A stretch of DNA of 17,198 nucleotides from Acidimicrobiia bacterium. Lineage in GTDB: Bacteria > Actinomycetota > Acidimicrobiia > IMCC26256 > PALSA-555. The notes under the pieces are model-generated. The model did not search any database and was not told the DNA's origin. It was given only the letters and a program-made list of their open reading frames with translations. The translations under genes and the position numbers were made by a program. The stretch covers positions 1-17,198 of the forward strand of contig JALHSW010000023.1 in the NCBI GenBank assembly GCA_022865365.1. The letters are read 5' to 3'. Positions 1 to 7,920 of this stretch are shown here, piece after piece (the stretch's first letter is position 1; each line of letters starts with the position of its first letter).

Positions 1-334
1 CATCGAGCACGGCCCAGACGAGATGCTCCACCTGCCATGGATCACCGCGCTCGTCGGAACCGGCATCATGATCGGCGTCGTGCCCGACTCCGAGGACGCG
101 CTGTCGCAGCGCACCGGGGAACGTGAACGTGATGTTCGCGGCGATGCCGTCGCCCGCGTCGGGTCCGGATGCGCCGAGCGACCGGGCCAGCTCGAGGGCG
201 AGCCAGCGGTGCATACCCAGCGTCGGAACCGCGACCCAGTCGGGCGTCATCGGGTCGGCGGGCGGCTCCGCGAGCACCTCGGCCAGGGCGACCGCGAGCG
301 GGCCCACCCGGTCGGCGGCGCTGAGGTGAAGCAT
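1..334 (-). CDS. recC: Exodeoxyribonuclease V subunit gamma (RecC), N-terminal part
   Basis: Partial gene: about 111 N-terminal residues are present and the rest lies beyond the left window edge. RecC is the subunit of the RecBCD helicase-nuclease that recognises Chi and holds the DNA strands apart during double-strand-break processing. The translation opens MLHLSAADRVGPLAVALAEV and continues with V-A-V-P-T-L-G-M-H-R-W-L-A, then an A-N-I-T-F-T-F-P segment and a DPWQVEHLVWAVLD segment. These match the usual RecC opening (HLHRA..., VPT.G..RWL, ANV.F..P, DPW....L.W.LL). The frame is open with no stop from the ATG at 334 to the edge. It lies 44 bp downstream of the sbcC stop on the same strand. 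No Shine-Dalgarno is visible; a TAGTCT hexamer (341-346, minus) sits 6 nt before the ATG, so a leaderless transcript is possible. Family assignment rests on motif resemblance only. Confidence 0.8.
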   Translation of the reverse strand, partial: MLHLSAADRVGPLAVALAEVLAEPPADPMTPDWVAVPTLGMHRWLALELARSLGASGPDAGDGIAANITFTFPGALRQRVLGVGHDADHDAGSDERGDPWQVEHLVWAVLD

Positions 335-378
335 GAACCGAGACTACCGACGGGCTGGGACACTCACGCCGGCCGTGC

Positions 379-3300
379 TCAAGGAAGGGCGATCTCACCA
401 ACCCGAATCGTTGAGCCCTTGCCCGACTGGTTCTCGGCCGGCGGCACGACCTCGATACCCGACCGGATGCGCTCGCGCAGTGCGCCGACGTGGCTGATGA
501 CGCCGACCATCCGGCCGCCCTCGCGAAGTCGGTCGAGCTCATCCATCGCGAGCTGAAGGTTGTCAGGATCGAGGGTGCCGAAGCCCTCGTCGATGAACAG
601 CGCGTCGAGGTGCACGCCGCCGGTGTGCGCCTGCACCGCGTCGGCGACGCCCAACGCGAGCGCGAGCGACGCCTGGAACGTCTCGCCGCCCGACAATGTC
701 GAGACTTCGCGCTCGTCGCCGGTGAATGCGTCGAGCACCCGCAGACCGAGCCCGGCCTGTCGGTTTCCACGCTCCCCATCGCCATGCACTCGGATCTGGT
801 AACGACCCGACGTCATCTTCTCGAGCCGGGCATTCGCGTGTCGACAGATATCGGCGAGGTAGGCCGCGAGCACCCATCGTTGCAGCGAGATCTTCGGCGC
901 TGTCCTGCCGGCGCAGCGATCAGCGACCGCGTTGACCATGGCCGCGCGCTCGCGCCGCTCGGCCAGCGCCTCATCGCCCACGCGATGTTCCTCGGCGAGA
1001 CGGGTGAGCTCGGTCCGAGCGAGGCTTGCACCGGTGTGGTGCTCGACCGCACCGGTGTGGCCGAGCTCAGCGCGTTCCACTCCCGCCTGGGCCGCGAGGG
1101 CATCGGGACGGTCGTCGGCAAGCTCGGCGAGGTCGGGTGCCTCGAGGATGCCCCGCTGCTTGAGGACGTCGTCGTCGTACTGCTTGATGCGCGCCGAGAG
1201 TCTGGTGCGCGTCGGTTCGTCGCGCAGTCCGGCGCGTGCCTCTGCCGCGTCCACGAACGGCGACGCGACGAGCTCACGTTCGAGATGCCCGGTCGCGGTC
1301 TTCAGACTGGCGGTCGCCGTCGTGACCTGCTCGTTGCGGCGTCCGAGCGTGTCGATCGCTTCGATCATCGGACCGAGCGTGTCGAGCGCAGCCTGTGGGG
1401 AGATACCCTCGCCGAGCGCCTCGACGACTCCCCCACGCAAGCTGATCGCCCGCATGGTCGCGTCGGCTGCCGCTCGGCTCGCAGCCGCCGCAGCCTTTCC
1501 CGCCTCACCGATCTGACGGTCGAGCACCACGAGGCGCTTCTCGATCTCGGCGACACGCTGCTCGCCTTCCTTGATCGTGGCGACTTGCCGGGTGGCAACC
1601 CCCAGCTCTGCGCTCGCGGCATCGGCGAGCGCCCGGGCCGCGGAGACGTCGGGTGCGACTGCGCCGGCTGTGGCTTCAAGGGTGGCGACTCGCTTGTCGA
1701 TCCTCTTGGCAGCATCGTTGGCGGCTCTCGCGGCGACATCGGCCTCGTCGGCGACGGTGGCGGCGGCGTCGACCTCCTCCTTGTCGACCGCGTCACGGGC
1801 GGCGACCGCAAGCGCCGGGTGCTCCGTTGACCCGCACACCAAGCACGGTCGGCCGTCTTCGAGGCCACCGGCGAGCGTCGCCGCGATCCCATCGAGGTAC
1901 TGGTTTCGCACGTCGAGCGCGGTCTTGCGGGCGACGTTCGCGGCCTTGTCGGCCCTGGTGGCAGAGCGCTCGGCTTTGGACTGCTCCTTACGTGCCGCGA
2001 CGAGGTCTGCGGCCGCGTCAGCACGGGCCTTGGCATCGGTCGCCGCCTGCGCCAGCAATGGGATCCGGTCGGACGCGCTGCGAGCGGCATCGAGGCGTGC
2101 TGTGGCGGGGAGTCGCTCGGCGCGCAGGGCGTCGGCTTCGACCTTTCCCTCGTCGACGATCGTCTGCTGGGTCTGCTCCGCACCGAGGTGTGTTGTCGCC
2201 TTGGCCTCCTCGACGGCGGCCTCGGTCGCCTTCCGTCCGAGCTCTTCCAACACAGGTCGATGGGCAGCCAACGCGCTGCTCGACTCCTCGAGTGCCGCTC
2301 TTGGCGGCAGCACAGTCAGGTCGAGACCGACGACTGCGTCAGGGAGTGCGACGCCCGCATCGCGTGTTCGGCGCGCCGCGTCGAGATCCGTTGCGATCTC
2401 GGCCTCCAGACGCGAGAGATCGCCGCAGAGACGCGCCTCGCTGTCGAGGCTGCCGCGCAGCTGCTCGGCCCGGTTCGCGTTGGACAGCGTCTCGCGATCG
2501 ATATCGATCGTGTCGCGCTGCTCGTCGAGCTCTGCCACTCGCGTTCGAGCCGCCGCGCGGCGGTCCCAGCGGGCGGCAACCACGTCGATGTGGTCCTTGT
2601 GCTTCTGGGCATCTCGCTTGGCAACCGCGGCGACCTTGACTGCCGCCTTCGCGTCGGTGGCCGCCTGACCGATTCGCTCGACGAGCACGTCGAGTGCTCC
2701 TTGGTCGGCGGGGACCGTCGCGCCCTCGTCGACCTCTGGCGCCTCATCCCCCGCGAACGGCGCCCACTCGTGCCCGGCCTGCTGGCGCCTCACATCGAGC
2801 GCCTCCTGCTGTTCGTACACCGCCCGACGTGCGTCTTTGGCCTGCTCCTCGAGCCAGAAGGCGGCCCGCTCATAGAGCACGGTGTCGAAGAGTGTCTTGA
2901 GCAGCTTCTCGCGCTCGCCGGAGTCGGCGCGCAGCACCTGCTCGAATCGGCCCTGCGGAAGCAGGATCACCTGCTGGAACTGGCTCGCGTCGAGCCCGAC
3001 CAGGCGCTCGACTTCGTGGCGGACCTCAGTGATCGACGACGCGATCGGTACCGCCGCGGCGCCGTCGAGCCGAGCCAAAGCAACCGTCGGGTTCTTGGTC
3101 GTCTCGCCCTCGCCCCGCACCTTGGGCATCGTGTGCGCCGGGGTGCGCTCCACCACATAGCGCTCACCCTGGGCCGAGAACTCGAGTGCGACTCTGGGCG
3201 CAGCCCGCGGATCGGCGTGGTCCGACTTGAGCGTATGCGTGCCACGGTCACCCGCGACCTCGCCGTAGAGGGCAAAGCTCATCGCGTCGAGCAGGTACGT

Positions 3301-3423
3301 CTTGCCGGCGCCCGTCGGCCCGTGGATGAGGAACAGACCGTCGCGCGCGAGCTCGTCGAACTCGATGGCCACCGGGTCCACGTAGGGGCCGAATGCCTCG
3401 AGCGTGAGCCGGTGCGGCTTCAC
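379..3423 (-). CDS. sbcC: Exonuclease SbcC, SMC-like ATPase subunit of SbcCD
   Basis: 1014 residues, the normal SbcC size. With SbcD it forms the Mre11-Rad50-type complex that cuts hairpins and blocked DNA ends. Seen in the sequence: Walker A GPTGAGKT at residues 35-42; two long Ala/Glu/Arg-rich coiled-coil arms; a zinc-hook CLVC at residues 527-530 in the centre; ABC signature LSGGE from residue 910; and Walker B LFIDE ending in D945-E946, followed by GFGTLD. The start is GTG at 3421-3423, giving M-K-P-H-R-L-T-L-E-A-F-G-P-Y, a typical SbcC opening. That GTG overlaps the sbcD stop (GTGA, 3420-3423), so translation is probably coupled. The complementary strand carries several long open frames, which are shadows of the alanine/arginine-rich coding bias. 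Confidence 0.95.
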   Translation of the reverse strand: MKPHRLTLEAFGPYVDPVAIEFDELARDGLFLIHGPTGAGKTYLLDAMSFALYGEVAGDRGTHTLKSDHADPRAAPRVALEFSAQGERYVVERTPAHTMPKVRGEGETTKNPTVALARLDGAAAVPIASSITEVRHEVERLVGLDASQFQQVILLPQGRFEQVLRADSGEREKLLKTLFDTVLYERAAFWLEEQAKDARRAVYEQQEALDVRRQQAGHEWAPFAGDEAPEVDEGATVPADQGALDVLVERIGQAATDAKAAVKVAAVAKRDAQKHKDHIDVVAARWDRRAAARTRVAELDEQRDTIDIDRETLSNANRAEQLRGSLDSEARLCGDLSRLEAEIATDLDAARRTRDAGVALPDAVVGLDLTVLPPRAALEESSSALAAHRPVLEELGRKATEAAVEEAKATTHLGAEQTQQTIVDEGKVEADALRAERLPATARLDAARSASDRIPLLAQAATDAKARADAAADLVAARKEQSKAERSATRADKAANVARKTALDVRNQYLDGIAATLAGGLEDGRPCLVCGSTEHPALAVAARDAVDKEEVDAAATVADEADVAARAANDAAKRIDKRVATLEATAGAVAPDVSAARALADAASAELGVATRQVATIKEGEQRVAEIEKRLVVLDRQIGEAGKAAAAASRAAADATMRAISLRGGVVEALGEGISPQAALDTLGPMIEAIDTLGRRNEQVTTATASLKTATGHLERELVASPFVDAAEARAGLRDEPTRTRLSARIKQYDDDVLKQRGILEAPDLAELADDRPDALAAQAGVERAELGHTGAVEHHTGASLARTELTRLAEEHRVGDEALAERRERAAMVNAVADRCAGRTAPKISLQRWVLAAYLADICRHANARLEKMTSGRYQIRVHGDGERGNRQAGLGLRVLDAFTGDEREVSTLSGGETFQASLALALGVADAVQAHTGGVHLDALFIDEGFGTLDPDNLQLAMDELDRLREGGRMVGVISHVGALRERIRSGIEVVPPAENQSGKGSTIRVGEIALP

Positions 3424-4637
3424 TGGTTCCCGCTTCGCGCTACGGCGTCGAGCGCGGTGGTGAGGAGCTCGGCTTCGGCGGCGCCGGCCTCGGCACCGTG
3501 TTGCTCGACCCAGAACTGCATGGTCAGCACCAACGGCGAGGCGGCCGGGTCGGCGGTGTCGCGCTCGGTCGCGCCGCCACTCCCGGGCTCCACTCCCCCC
3601 GGGCGGTGGCGCAGCTCGGCCGCGTACGGAAACCTCGCGCGCAGGCGGGCCATGGCCTGCATCGGCAGGTGGGTGTCGGTGAGGAACACGCGGACTCGTG
3701 CAGGCTCGGCGTCGACGAGCTCGGCGCGGCCGAGCAGATCGTCGATCGTGCCTTCGATCGTTCGCAGCGACCGGCCGACGACGAGTGGGACCACCTCGAC
3801 CGTGAGCGTGGCGTCGGACGCGATCTCGACGATGCGCACCGACTTGGTCTGGCCCTCCTCGGAGAAGGAGTAGGGCAACGGCGTCCCCGAGTACGCAACG
3901 CGCGCGTCGTCTCGCTCCTGTGACCCGTGGAGATGGCCGAGCGCCACGTAGTCGAAGCCCGAGAACGCGTCGACGCCGACCGACTCGATGTTGCCGACCG
4001 TGAGCTCACGTTCGGACTCACACGTGACCCCCCCCTCCACGAAGGTGTGCGCGACCACGACGGAGCGCGCGCCGCGGCGCGCCGCGAGGTCGGCACGGAT
4101 CCGGTCGGTGGCGAGCCGGGTCACCTCGTCGTGGCGGAGCCGGCGCCGCGACGTGGCGTCGGGCTCCGGTTCGGACTCGGGCTCACTTTCCGGGTCGGGT
4201 GCGGCCGCCAGGACCGGCCCGGCCAGGGTGGGGTCGAGGTAGGGCACCGGGTAGACGGCGACCGGCGGGCCCCCGTCGGTGGGCTCGACCATGACCGGGT
4301 CGGCGACCCGGCGCACGTCACCGCGGATCGTGACGCCCGTCGCGGTCATGAGGCTGTCGTAGACGCCGACTCGGATGCTGGAATCGTGGTTGCCGCTGAT
4401 GGCCACGACCGTCGCGCCCGTCGAACGCAGCCGTGCGATGGCCTCACCGAAAAGCGTCACCGCTTCGGCAGGTGGGAACGCCCGGTCGTAGAGGTCGCCC
4501 GCGATGACGACCAGCTCGACATCCGCCTCGGACGTCAGCCCGACGATGCGGTCGAGCGCCTGGGCCTGCTCGTCGAGCAGCGACGCCCCGTGGAAGGTGC
4601 GGCCGAGGTGCCAGTCAGAGGTATGGAGGATGCGCAT
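3420..4637 (-). CDS. sbcD: Exonuclease SbcD, Mre11-like nuclease subunit
   Basis: 405 residues. Manganese-dependent calcineurin-fold phosphoesterase that supplies the nuclease activity of SbcCD. Metal-binding motifs are in order: HTSDWHLGR (D8, H10), GDLYDR (D48), GNHD (N83-H84-D85), then AHTF and GHLH. The start ATG at 4637 gives MRILHTSDWHLG, the canonical N terminus, so the start is firm. An acidic low-complexity stretch, PDPESEPESEPEPD, at about residues 146-159 interrupts the catalytic domain at a loop and looks like a lineage insertion. The gene begins 32 bp after the SulP permease stop and overlaps sbcC by 4 bp, so sbcD-sbcC is a coupled pair. No good Shine-Dalgarno precedes the ATG. 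Confidence 0.95.
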   Translation of the reverse strand: MRILHTSDWHLGRTFHGASLLDEQAQALDRIVGLTSEADVELVVIAGDLYDRAFPPAEAVTLFGEAIARLRSTGATVVAISGNHDSSIRVGVYDSLMTATGVTIRGDVRRVADPVMVEPTDGGPPVAVYPVPYLDPTLAGPVLAAAPDPESEPESEPEPDATSRRRLRHDEVTRLATDRIRADLAARRGARSVVVAHTFVEGGVTCESERELTVGNIESVGVDAFSGFDYVALGHLHGSQERDDARVAYSGTPLPYSFSEEGQTKSVRIVEIASDATLTVEVVPLVVGRSLRTIEGTIDDLLGRAELVDAEPARVRVFLTDTHLPMQAMARLRARFPYAAELRHRPGGVEPGSGGATERDTADPAASPLVLTMQFWVEQHGAEAGAAEAELLTTALDAVARSGNQ

Positions 4638-4646
4638 CGCCAGGGA

Positions 4647-4652
4647 ACTGTA
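4647..4652 (-). promoter_or_regulatory. Candidate -10 element (TACAGT) before sbcD
   Basis: TACAGT lies on the minus strand in the 32-bp gap between the SulP stop and the sbcD start. Only 9 nt separate it from the ATG, so any transcript would be leaderless or nearly so; this fits the lack of a Shine-Dalgarno. No convincing -35 is visible. The same GTACAGT string occurs upstream of the SulP gene and the amidohydrolase gene. Inference only. Confidence 0.3.
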
Positions 4653-4669
4653 CGCAGGGGGTGAGACAG

Positions 4670-6430
4670 CTACCGCTCGGTGTCATCGCCCTGGTCGCTC
4701 CAGTCGACCCACACGGTCCCGGTCGCCGCCAGATACCCGTCGATTGCGGTGCCGAGCGTCGGGTAGAAGCGGTCGTCGCCGATGCGTTCGTAGAGCCCGT
4801 AGCTACGCAGCCGGTCCTTGACGGGGCCTTTGAGCTCGGCGAAGGCCAGCTCGACGCCGCGGGCCTCGAGATCGTCGAGGAGCCGCTCCAGGATCTCTGC
4901 AGCCGTCGTGTCGATGTCGGTCATCGGCTCCGCGGCGACGATCACCCAACGCATCGGGTCGTCGCGTGCTCGCAACGCGTCGGTCACGCGGTGGGCGAAC
5001 AGCTCGGCGTTGGCGAAGAAGAGCGGCGCATCGAAACGGTAGAGGACCAACCCCGGAATCTGCGCGGCCTCGGGGTGGCGGTCGATGTCGTGGTAGCCCT
5101 TGCGGCCGGGAATGCGACCGAGGACGGCATCGTAGGGCCGCCACGCGCGCCGTACGAAGTTGGCGAGCGAGAGCACGATCGCCACGACGATTCCCGGGAG
5201 TACGCCGAAGACGGCAACGCCGAGCAGCGCAGCGACCGAGAGGAACAACTCGGATCGGCGGATCCGCCACAGCCACCGAAGGCTCCCGAGATCGAACAAT
5301 TGGATCGCCGCGGCGATGATGATCGCGGCAAGCGCCGATTGCGGCAGATTTCGCGCGAGCCCGCCGTCGGCAACAAGGATCATGATGATCGCGGTCGCGC
5401 CGACAACGCCCGTGATCTGCGTGCGAGACCCGGCCGAGTCGGCCAGTGCAGTGCGGGACGCTGATGCACTCACCGGGAAGCCCTGGAAGCAGCCGGCGGC
5501 GATGTTGGCCGCGCCGAGGGCAACGATCTCCTGGTTCGCGTCGACGGATTCGCCCCGTCGTCCGGCAAAGATCCGCGAGAGCGTGACCGTGTCGCTCAGG
5601 GTCACGAACGCCAAGCCGGCGGCCGCGACGAAGAGCGCGGCAATGTCGTCGAAGCTCACGCTGGGGATCGCCGGTGTGGGGAAGCCGCCGGGAATGGCTC
5701 CGACGACCGAAACGCCGTGCTCGGTCAGGTTGAACACGCCGGTCGCGATGGTCGCGCCGACGACGGCGATCAAGATGCCCGGTACCTTCGGCGACCACGC
5801 CTGGAACCCGATGATGACCGCCAGCGATGCGGCGCCGATCAGGAGAGCTGCCGGAACTGTCTCGCCGTCAACGACACCCCGGACGAACGCTTCGAACTCA
5901 TCGAGGAGCCCGGTGGCGTTCGTGTCGAAGCCGAAGAACTTCGGCAGCTGGCCGACGAGCACCACCACGGCGATCCCGTTGAGGAAGCCGATACGCACGG
6001 GCTTCGAGAGAAGCTCCGCGAGGAGGCCGAGGCGGGCGAGCCCCGCACCGATGCAGAGCACCCCCGTCAGCACGGCGAGCATGCCGGCCAGTGCGACCGC
6101 CTTCGCGGGGTCGCCGTCGGCGCCGACGAGGGGCAGGATCGCGGCCGCGATGAGGGGCCCGAGTGCCGAGTCCGGGCCGAGGACGAGGATGCGCGACGGT
6201 CCGAACGCCGCGTACGTGAGGAGCGCGAGAACCGTCGTGTACAGACCGGTCACCGGGGGCAATCCGGCGAGCTCGGCATAGGCCATGCCCTGGGGGACCA
6301 GCAGGGTGGTCAGCACGACGCCCGCGAACACGTCTCCTCGGAGCCACCGTCGCCGGTACCCGCGCGCCAGGCGCACCCCGGGTACGCGCCGCGCGAGCCG
6401 AGCAAGGCGATCGGTGCGGCTGCGAATCAC
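4670..6430 (-). CDS. SulP-family anion permease with STAS domain
   Basis: 586 residues from the chosen GTG at 6430. SulP proteins are membrane carriers for sulfate, bicarbonate or other anions. The N terminus carries the family's first membrane segment (GVVLTTLLVPQGMAYAELAG) and many further hydrophobic helices. The SulP signature GFPVSASASRTA precedes a C-terminal STAS domain, from about residue 455, that contains the D-I-D-T-T-A phosphorylation-site-like motif. The open frame reaches back to 6586, but the first 52 codons are unlike the family and lie in the promoter region. GTG at 6430 has GGGGGAGAG 8 nt upstream and places the first helix normally. Substrate cannot be told: there are no sulfur-assimilation or carbonic-anhydrase genes nearby. 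sbcD follows 32 bp downstream on the same strand and dodecin is divergent. Confidence 0.9.
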   Translation of the reverse strand: MIRSRTDRLARLARRVPGVRLARGYRRRWLRGDVFAGVVLTTLLVPQGMAYAELAGLPPVTGLYTTVLALLTYAAFGPSRILVLGPDSALGPLIAAAILPLVGADGDPAKAVALAGMLAVLTGVLCIGAGLARLGLLAELLSKPVRIGFLNGIAVVVLVGQLPKFFGFDTNATGLLDEFEAFVRGVVDGETVPAALLIGAASLAVIIGFQAWSPKVPGILIAVVGATIATGVFNLTEHGVSVVGAIPGGFPTPAIPSVSFDDIAALFVAAAGLAFVTLSDTVTLSRIFAGRRGESVDANQEIVALGAANIAAGCFQGFPVSASASRTALADSAGSRTQITGVVGATAIIMILVADGGLARNLPQSALAAIIIAAAIQLFDLGSLRWLWRIRRSELFLSVAALLGVAVFGVLPGIVVAIVLSLANFVRRAWRPYDAVLGRIPGRKGYHDIDRHPEAAQIPGLVLYRFDAPLFFANAELFAHRVTDALRARDDPMRWVIVAAEPMTDIDTTAAEILERLLDDLEARGVELAFAELKGPVKDRLRSYGLYERIGDDRFYPTLGTAIDGYLAATGTVWVDWSDQGDDTER

Positions 6431-6494
6431 GACCGAGTCTCTCCCCCACTCCGAGGCGCTGAAGAACAGAACCTGGTCCCTGCTCTGTCCCGCG

Positions 6495-6500
6495 ACTGTA
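6495..6500 (-). promoter_or_regulatory. Candidate -10 element (TACAGT) for the SulP permease
   Basis: TACAGT on the minus strand, inside the 9-base string CCGTACAGT that recurs exactly upstream of the amidohydrolase at 15926-15934. In both places the hexamer ends 65 positions before the start codon. The -35 region is weak. Treated as a candidate promoter because of the recurrence and intergenic position. Confidence 0.35.
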
Positions 6501-6511
6501 CGGTTGCCGCC

Positions 6512-6540
6512 CTCCCCGGCGTCGCTGAAAGGCCGGGGAG
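6512..6540. promoter_or_regulatory. Inverted repeat in the SulP/dodecin divergent region
   Basis: CTCCCCGGC (6512-6520) and GCCGGGGAG (6532-6540) form a perfect 9-bp inverted repeat around an 11-nt spacer. It lies between two divergent genes, so a terminator role is unlikely. It covers the position just upstream of the proposed SulP -10. It could be an operator or a hairpin in a dodecin-direction leader. Function is inferred from position only. Confidence 0.4.
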
Positions 6541-6594
6541 TGGCTCGGTTCGAGGGCCGAAGAGGTCGAGGGTGAGTGTCTGGCACGACGGGCG

Positions 6595-6623
6595 TTGACG
6601 GGACCCGATGCTCAGGTCAGGAT
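6595..6623 (+). promoter_or_regulatory. Candidate sigma-70-type promoter for dodecin
   Basis: TTGACG (6595-6600, five of six to TTGACA) is followed after 17 bp by CAGGAT (6618-6623), which keeps the A2, A5 and T6 positions of a -10. A transcript would start near 6630, about 25 nt before the dodecin ATG. Weak -10 boxes are common in high-GC actinobacteria, so this is plausible but unproven. Confidence 0.35.
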
Positions 6624-6654
6624 TGGCGCGTTCGCAGATGAGAGGACGGCCGTC

Positions 6655-6864
6655 ATGGCTGAGAGCGTCTACAAGGTCATCGAGTTGGTCGGCACGAGCT
6701 CCGAGTCGTGGGAGAAGGCGGCCGCCGCTGCGGTCGACAAGGCGTCGGGCAGTCTGCGCGATCTGCGGATCGCCGAGGTCGCCGAATTGGACCTGCAGAT
6801 CGAAGACGGCAAGGTGAAGGCCTATCGGGCGAGGCTCAAGGTGTCGTTCAAGTACGAGGCTTGA
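6655..6864 (+). CDS. Dodecin family flavin-binding protein
   Basis: 69 residues, the usual dodecin length. Dodecins assemble into hollow dodecamers that store or sequester flavins (FMN, FAD, riboflavin) and in some species bind CoA, protecting the cell from flavin photochemistry. The sequence shows the family pattern VYKVIELVGTS near the N terminus, then S-W-E-K-A-A-A-A-A-V, L-R-D-L-R-I-A-E-V (the usual flavin-stacking Trp is absent from this stretch, which reads LRIAEV where many dodecins have L.W.EV), and a final beta strand YRARLKVSFKYE. The open frame extends to an upstream ATG at 6595, but ATG 6655 has GAGAGGA 8 nt upstream and aligns with the family start. The dehydrogenase starts 46 bp downstream on the same strand and could be co-transcribed. 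Confidence 0.9.
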   Translation: MAESVYKVIELVGTSSESWEKAAAAAVDKASGSLRDLRIAEVAELDLQIEDGKVKAYRARLKVSFKYEA

Positions 6865-6875
6865 ACCTTCGCCCC
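6862..6875 (+). promoter_or_regulatory. Weak DevR-like box before the alcohol dehydrogenase
   Basis: TGAACCTTCGCCCC matches 11 of 14 positions of GGGACCTTCGGCCC, the form I recall for DevR/OsdR-type sites in streptomycetes. It overlaps the dodecin stop codon and lies 35 bp before the dehydrogenase ATG. One half-site is poor, so this may be chance. Confidence 0.2.
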
Positions 6876-6910
6876 AATCAACAACGCTGCGCCGGTGACC
6901 GGACACGGCG

Positions 6911-7918
6911 ATGGACGACTCGCACATGGAAGCCATGGTGTTGCGCGCACCACACACGGCGCTCGTGCGAAGTGACCTGGCCCGGCCGCGACCAGACGAA
7001 CATCAGGTGCTGCTCCGGGTCAACGCGTGTGCGGTGTGTCGAACGGATCTCCACATCCTCGACGGCGAGCTCACCCGGCCGAAGTTGCCGTTGATCCCCG
7101 GGCACGAGATCGTCGGCGTCGTGGTCGAGTGCGGCGAGCACGTGGACCGGTTCGCCGTGGGCGACCGGGTGGGTGTGCCGTGGCTCGGTTGGACATGCGG
7201 CGTCTGCACGTTCTGCCGCTCCGGGCGCGAGAACCTCTGCGACGACGCGCGCTTCACCGGGTACGACATGGATGGCGGCTTCGCGCAGTTCGCCGTCGCC
7301 GATGATCGCTATTGCTTCGCGCTACCGGATTCGTACAGCGACGTCGACGCGGCACCGCTGCTGTGCGCGGGGCTGATCGGCTACCGCGCGTTGCGTCTCG
7401 CCGGCGATGCGGCGCGAGTGGGGATCTACGGCTTCGGCGCCGCGGCCCACATCATCGCCCAGGTGGCCGCGCACGAGGGTCGCGAGATCTACGCCTTCAC
7501 TCGCCCCGGCGACACCGCCTCACAGGACTTCGCGCGCGAAATCGGCGCGGTGTGGGCCGGCGGTTCCGACACGGCACCTCCTAATCCGCTCGGCGCGGCA
7601 CTGATCTTCGCTCCCGACGGATCGTTGGTAACCACCGCGCTGCGCACGCTCGAGAAGGGCGGCACCGTCGTTTGCGGCGGCATCCACATGAGCGACATCC
7701 CAGGCTTCCCGTATCGCGACCTGTGGGAGGAACGCGTCATCCGGTCGGTCGCGAACCTGACCCGTCGGGATGCCGAAGAGTTTCTCGCCGTCGCACCACG
7801 GGTCCCGGTCCTGACGCGCACGACGCCGTACCCCCTCACGGATGCCAACGCGGCACTCGACGATCTGCGTCACGGACGCATCGAAGGCGCCGCGGTGTTG
7901 GTCCCCGCCTCGCGATGA
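6911..7918 (+). CDS. Zinc-dependent alcohol dehydrogenase family protein
   Basis: 335 residues, a medium-chain dehydrogenase/reductase that would oxidise alcohols or reduce aldehydes with NAD(P). Catalytic zinc ligands are visible as C43 (A-V-C-R-T-D) and the GHE pair H65-E66. The structural zinc site is complete with C96, C99, C102 and C110. The Rossmann motif G-I-Y-G-F-G-A-A-A-H starts at residue 171. The short form with a G-Y-D-M-D-G-G-F-A-Q-F segment resembles the AdhA-like group found in actinobacterial stress clusters. ATG codons at 6926 and 6935 are alternative starts; the family usually begins around M-E-A-M-V-L, so 6926 may be the true one. It converges on the PEP synthase gene with only 2 bp between stops and no room for a separate terminator. 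Confidence 0.9.
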   Translation: MDDSHMEAMVLRAPHTALVRSDLARPRPDEHQVLLRVNACAVCRTDLHILDGELTRPKLPLIPGHEIVGVVVECGEHVDRFAVGDRVGVPWLGWTCGVCTFCRSGRENLCDDARFTGYDMDGGFAQFAVADDRYCFALPDSYSDVDAAPLLCAGLIGYRALRLAGDAARVGIYGFGAAAHIIAQVAAHEGREIYAFTRPGDTASQDFAREIGAVWAGGSDTAPPNPLGAALIFAPDGSLVTTALRTLEKGGTVVCGGIHMSDIPGFPYRDLWEERVIRSVANLTRRDAEEFLAVAPRVPVLTRTTPYPLTDANAALDDLRHGRIEGAAVLVPASR

Positions 7919-7920
7919 GC

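Noticed and set aside
490..3873. Long plus-strand frames opposite sbcC and sbcD (490-1830, 1571-2668, 2188-3873)
   Set aside because: SbcC and SbcD on the minus strand carry complete catalytic motifs; the opposite frames have biased composition and no recognisable domains.
6475..6491. Direct GTCCC repeats 11 bp apart upstream of the SulP gene
   Set aside because: Five-base GC-rich repeats are expected by chance here and they do not form a palindrome.
6553..6567. GGGCCGAAGAGGTCG as another DevR-like box before dodecin
   Set aside because: It needs a 1-bp insertion between half-sites and has a poor second half, so helical phasing would be wrong.
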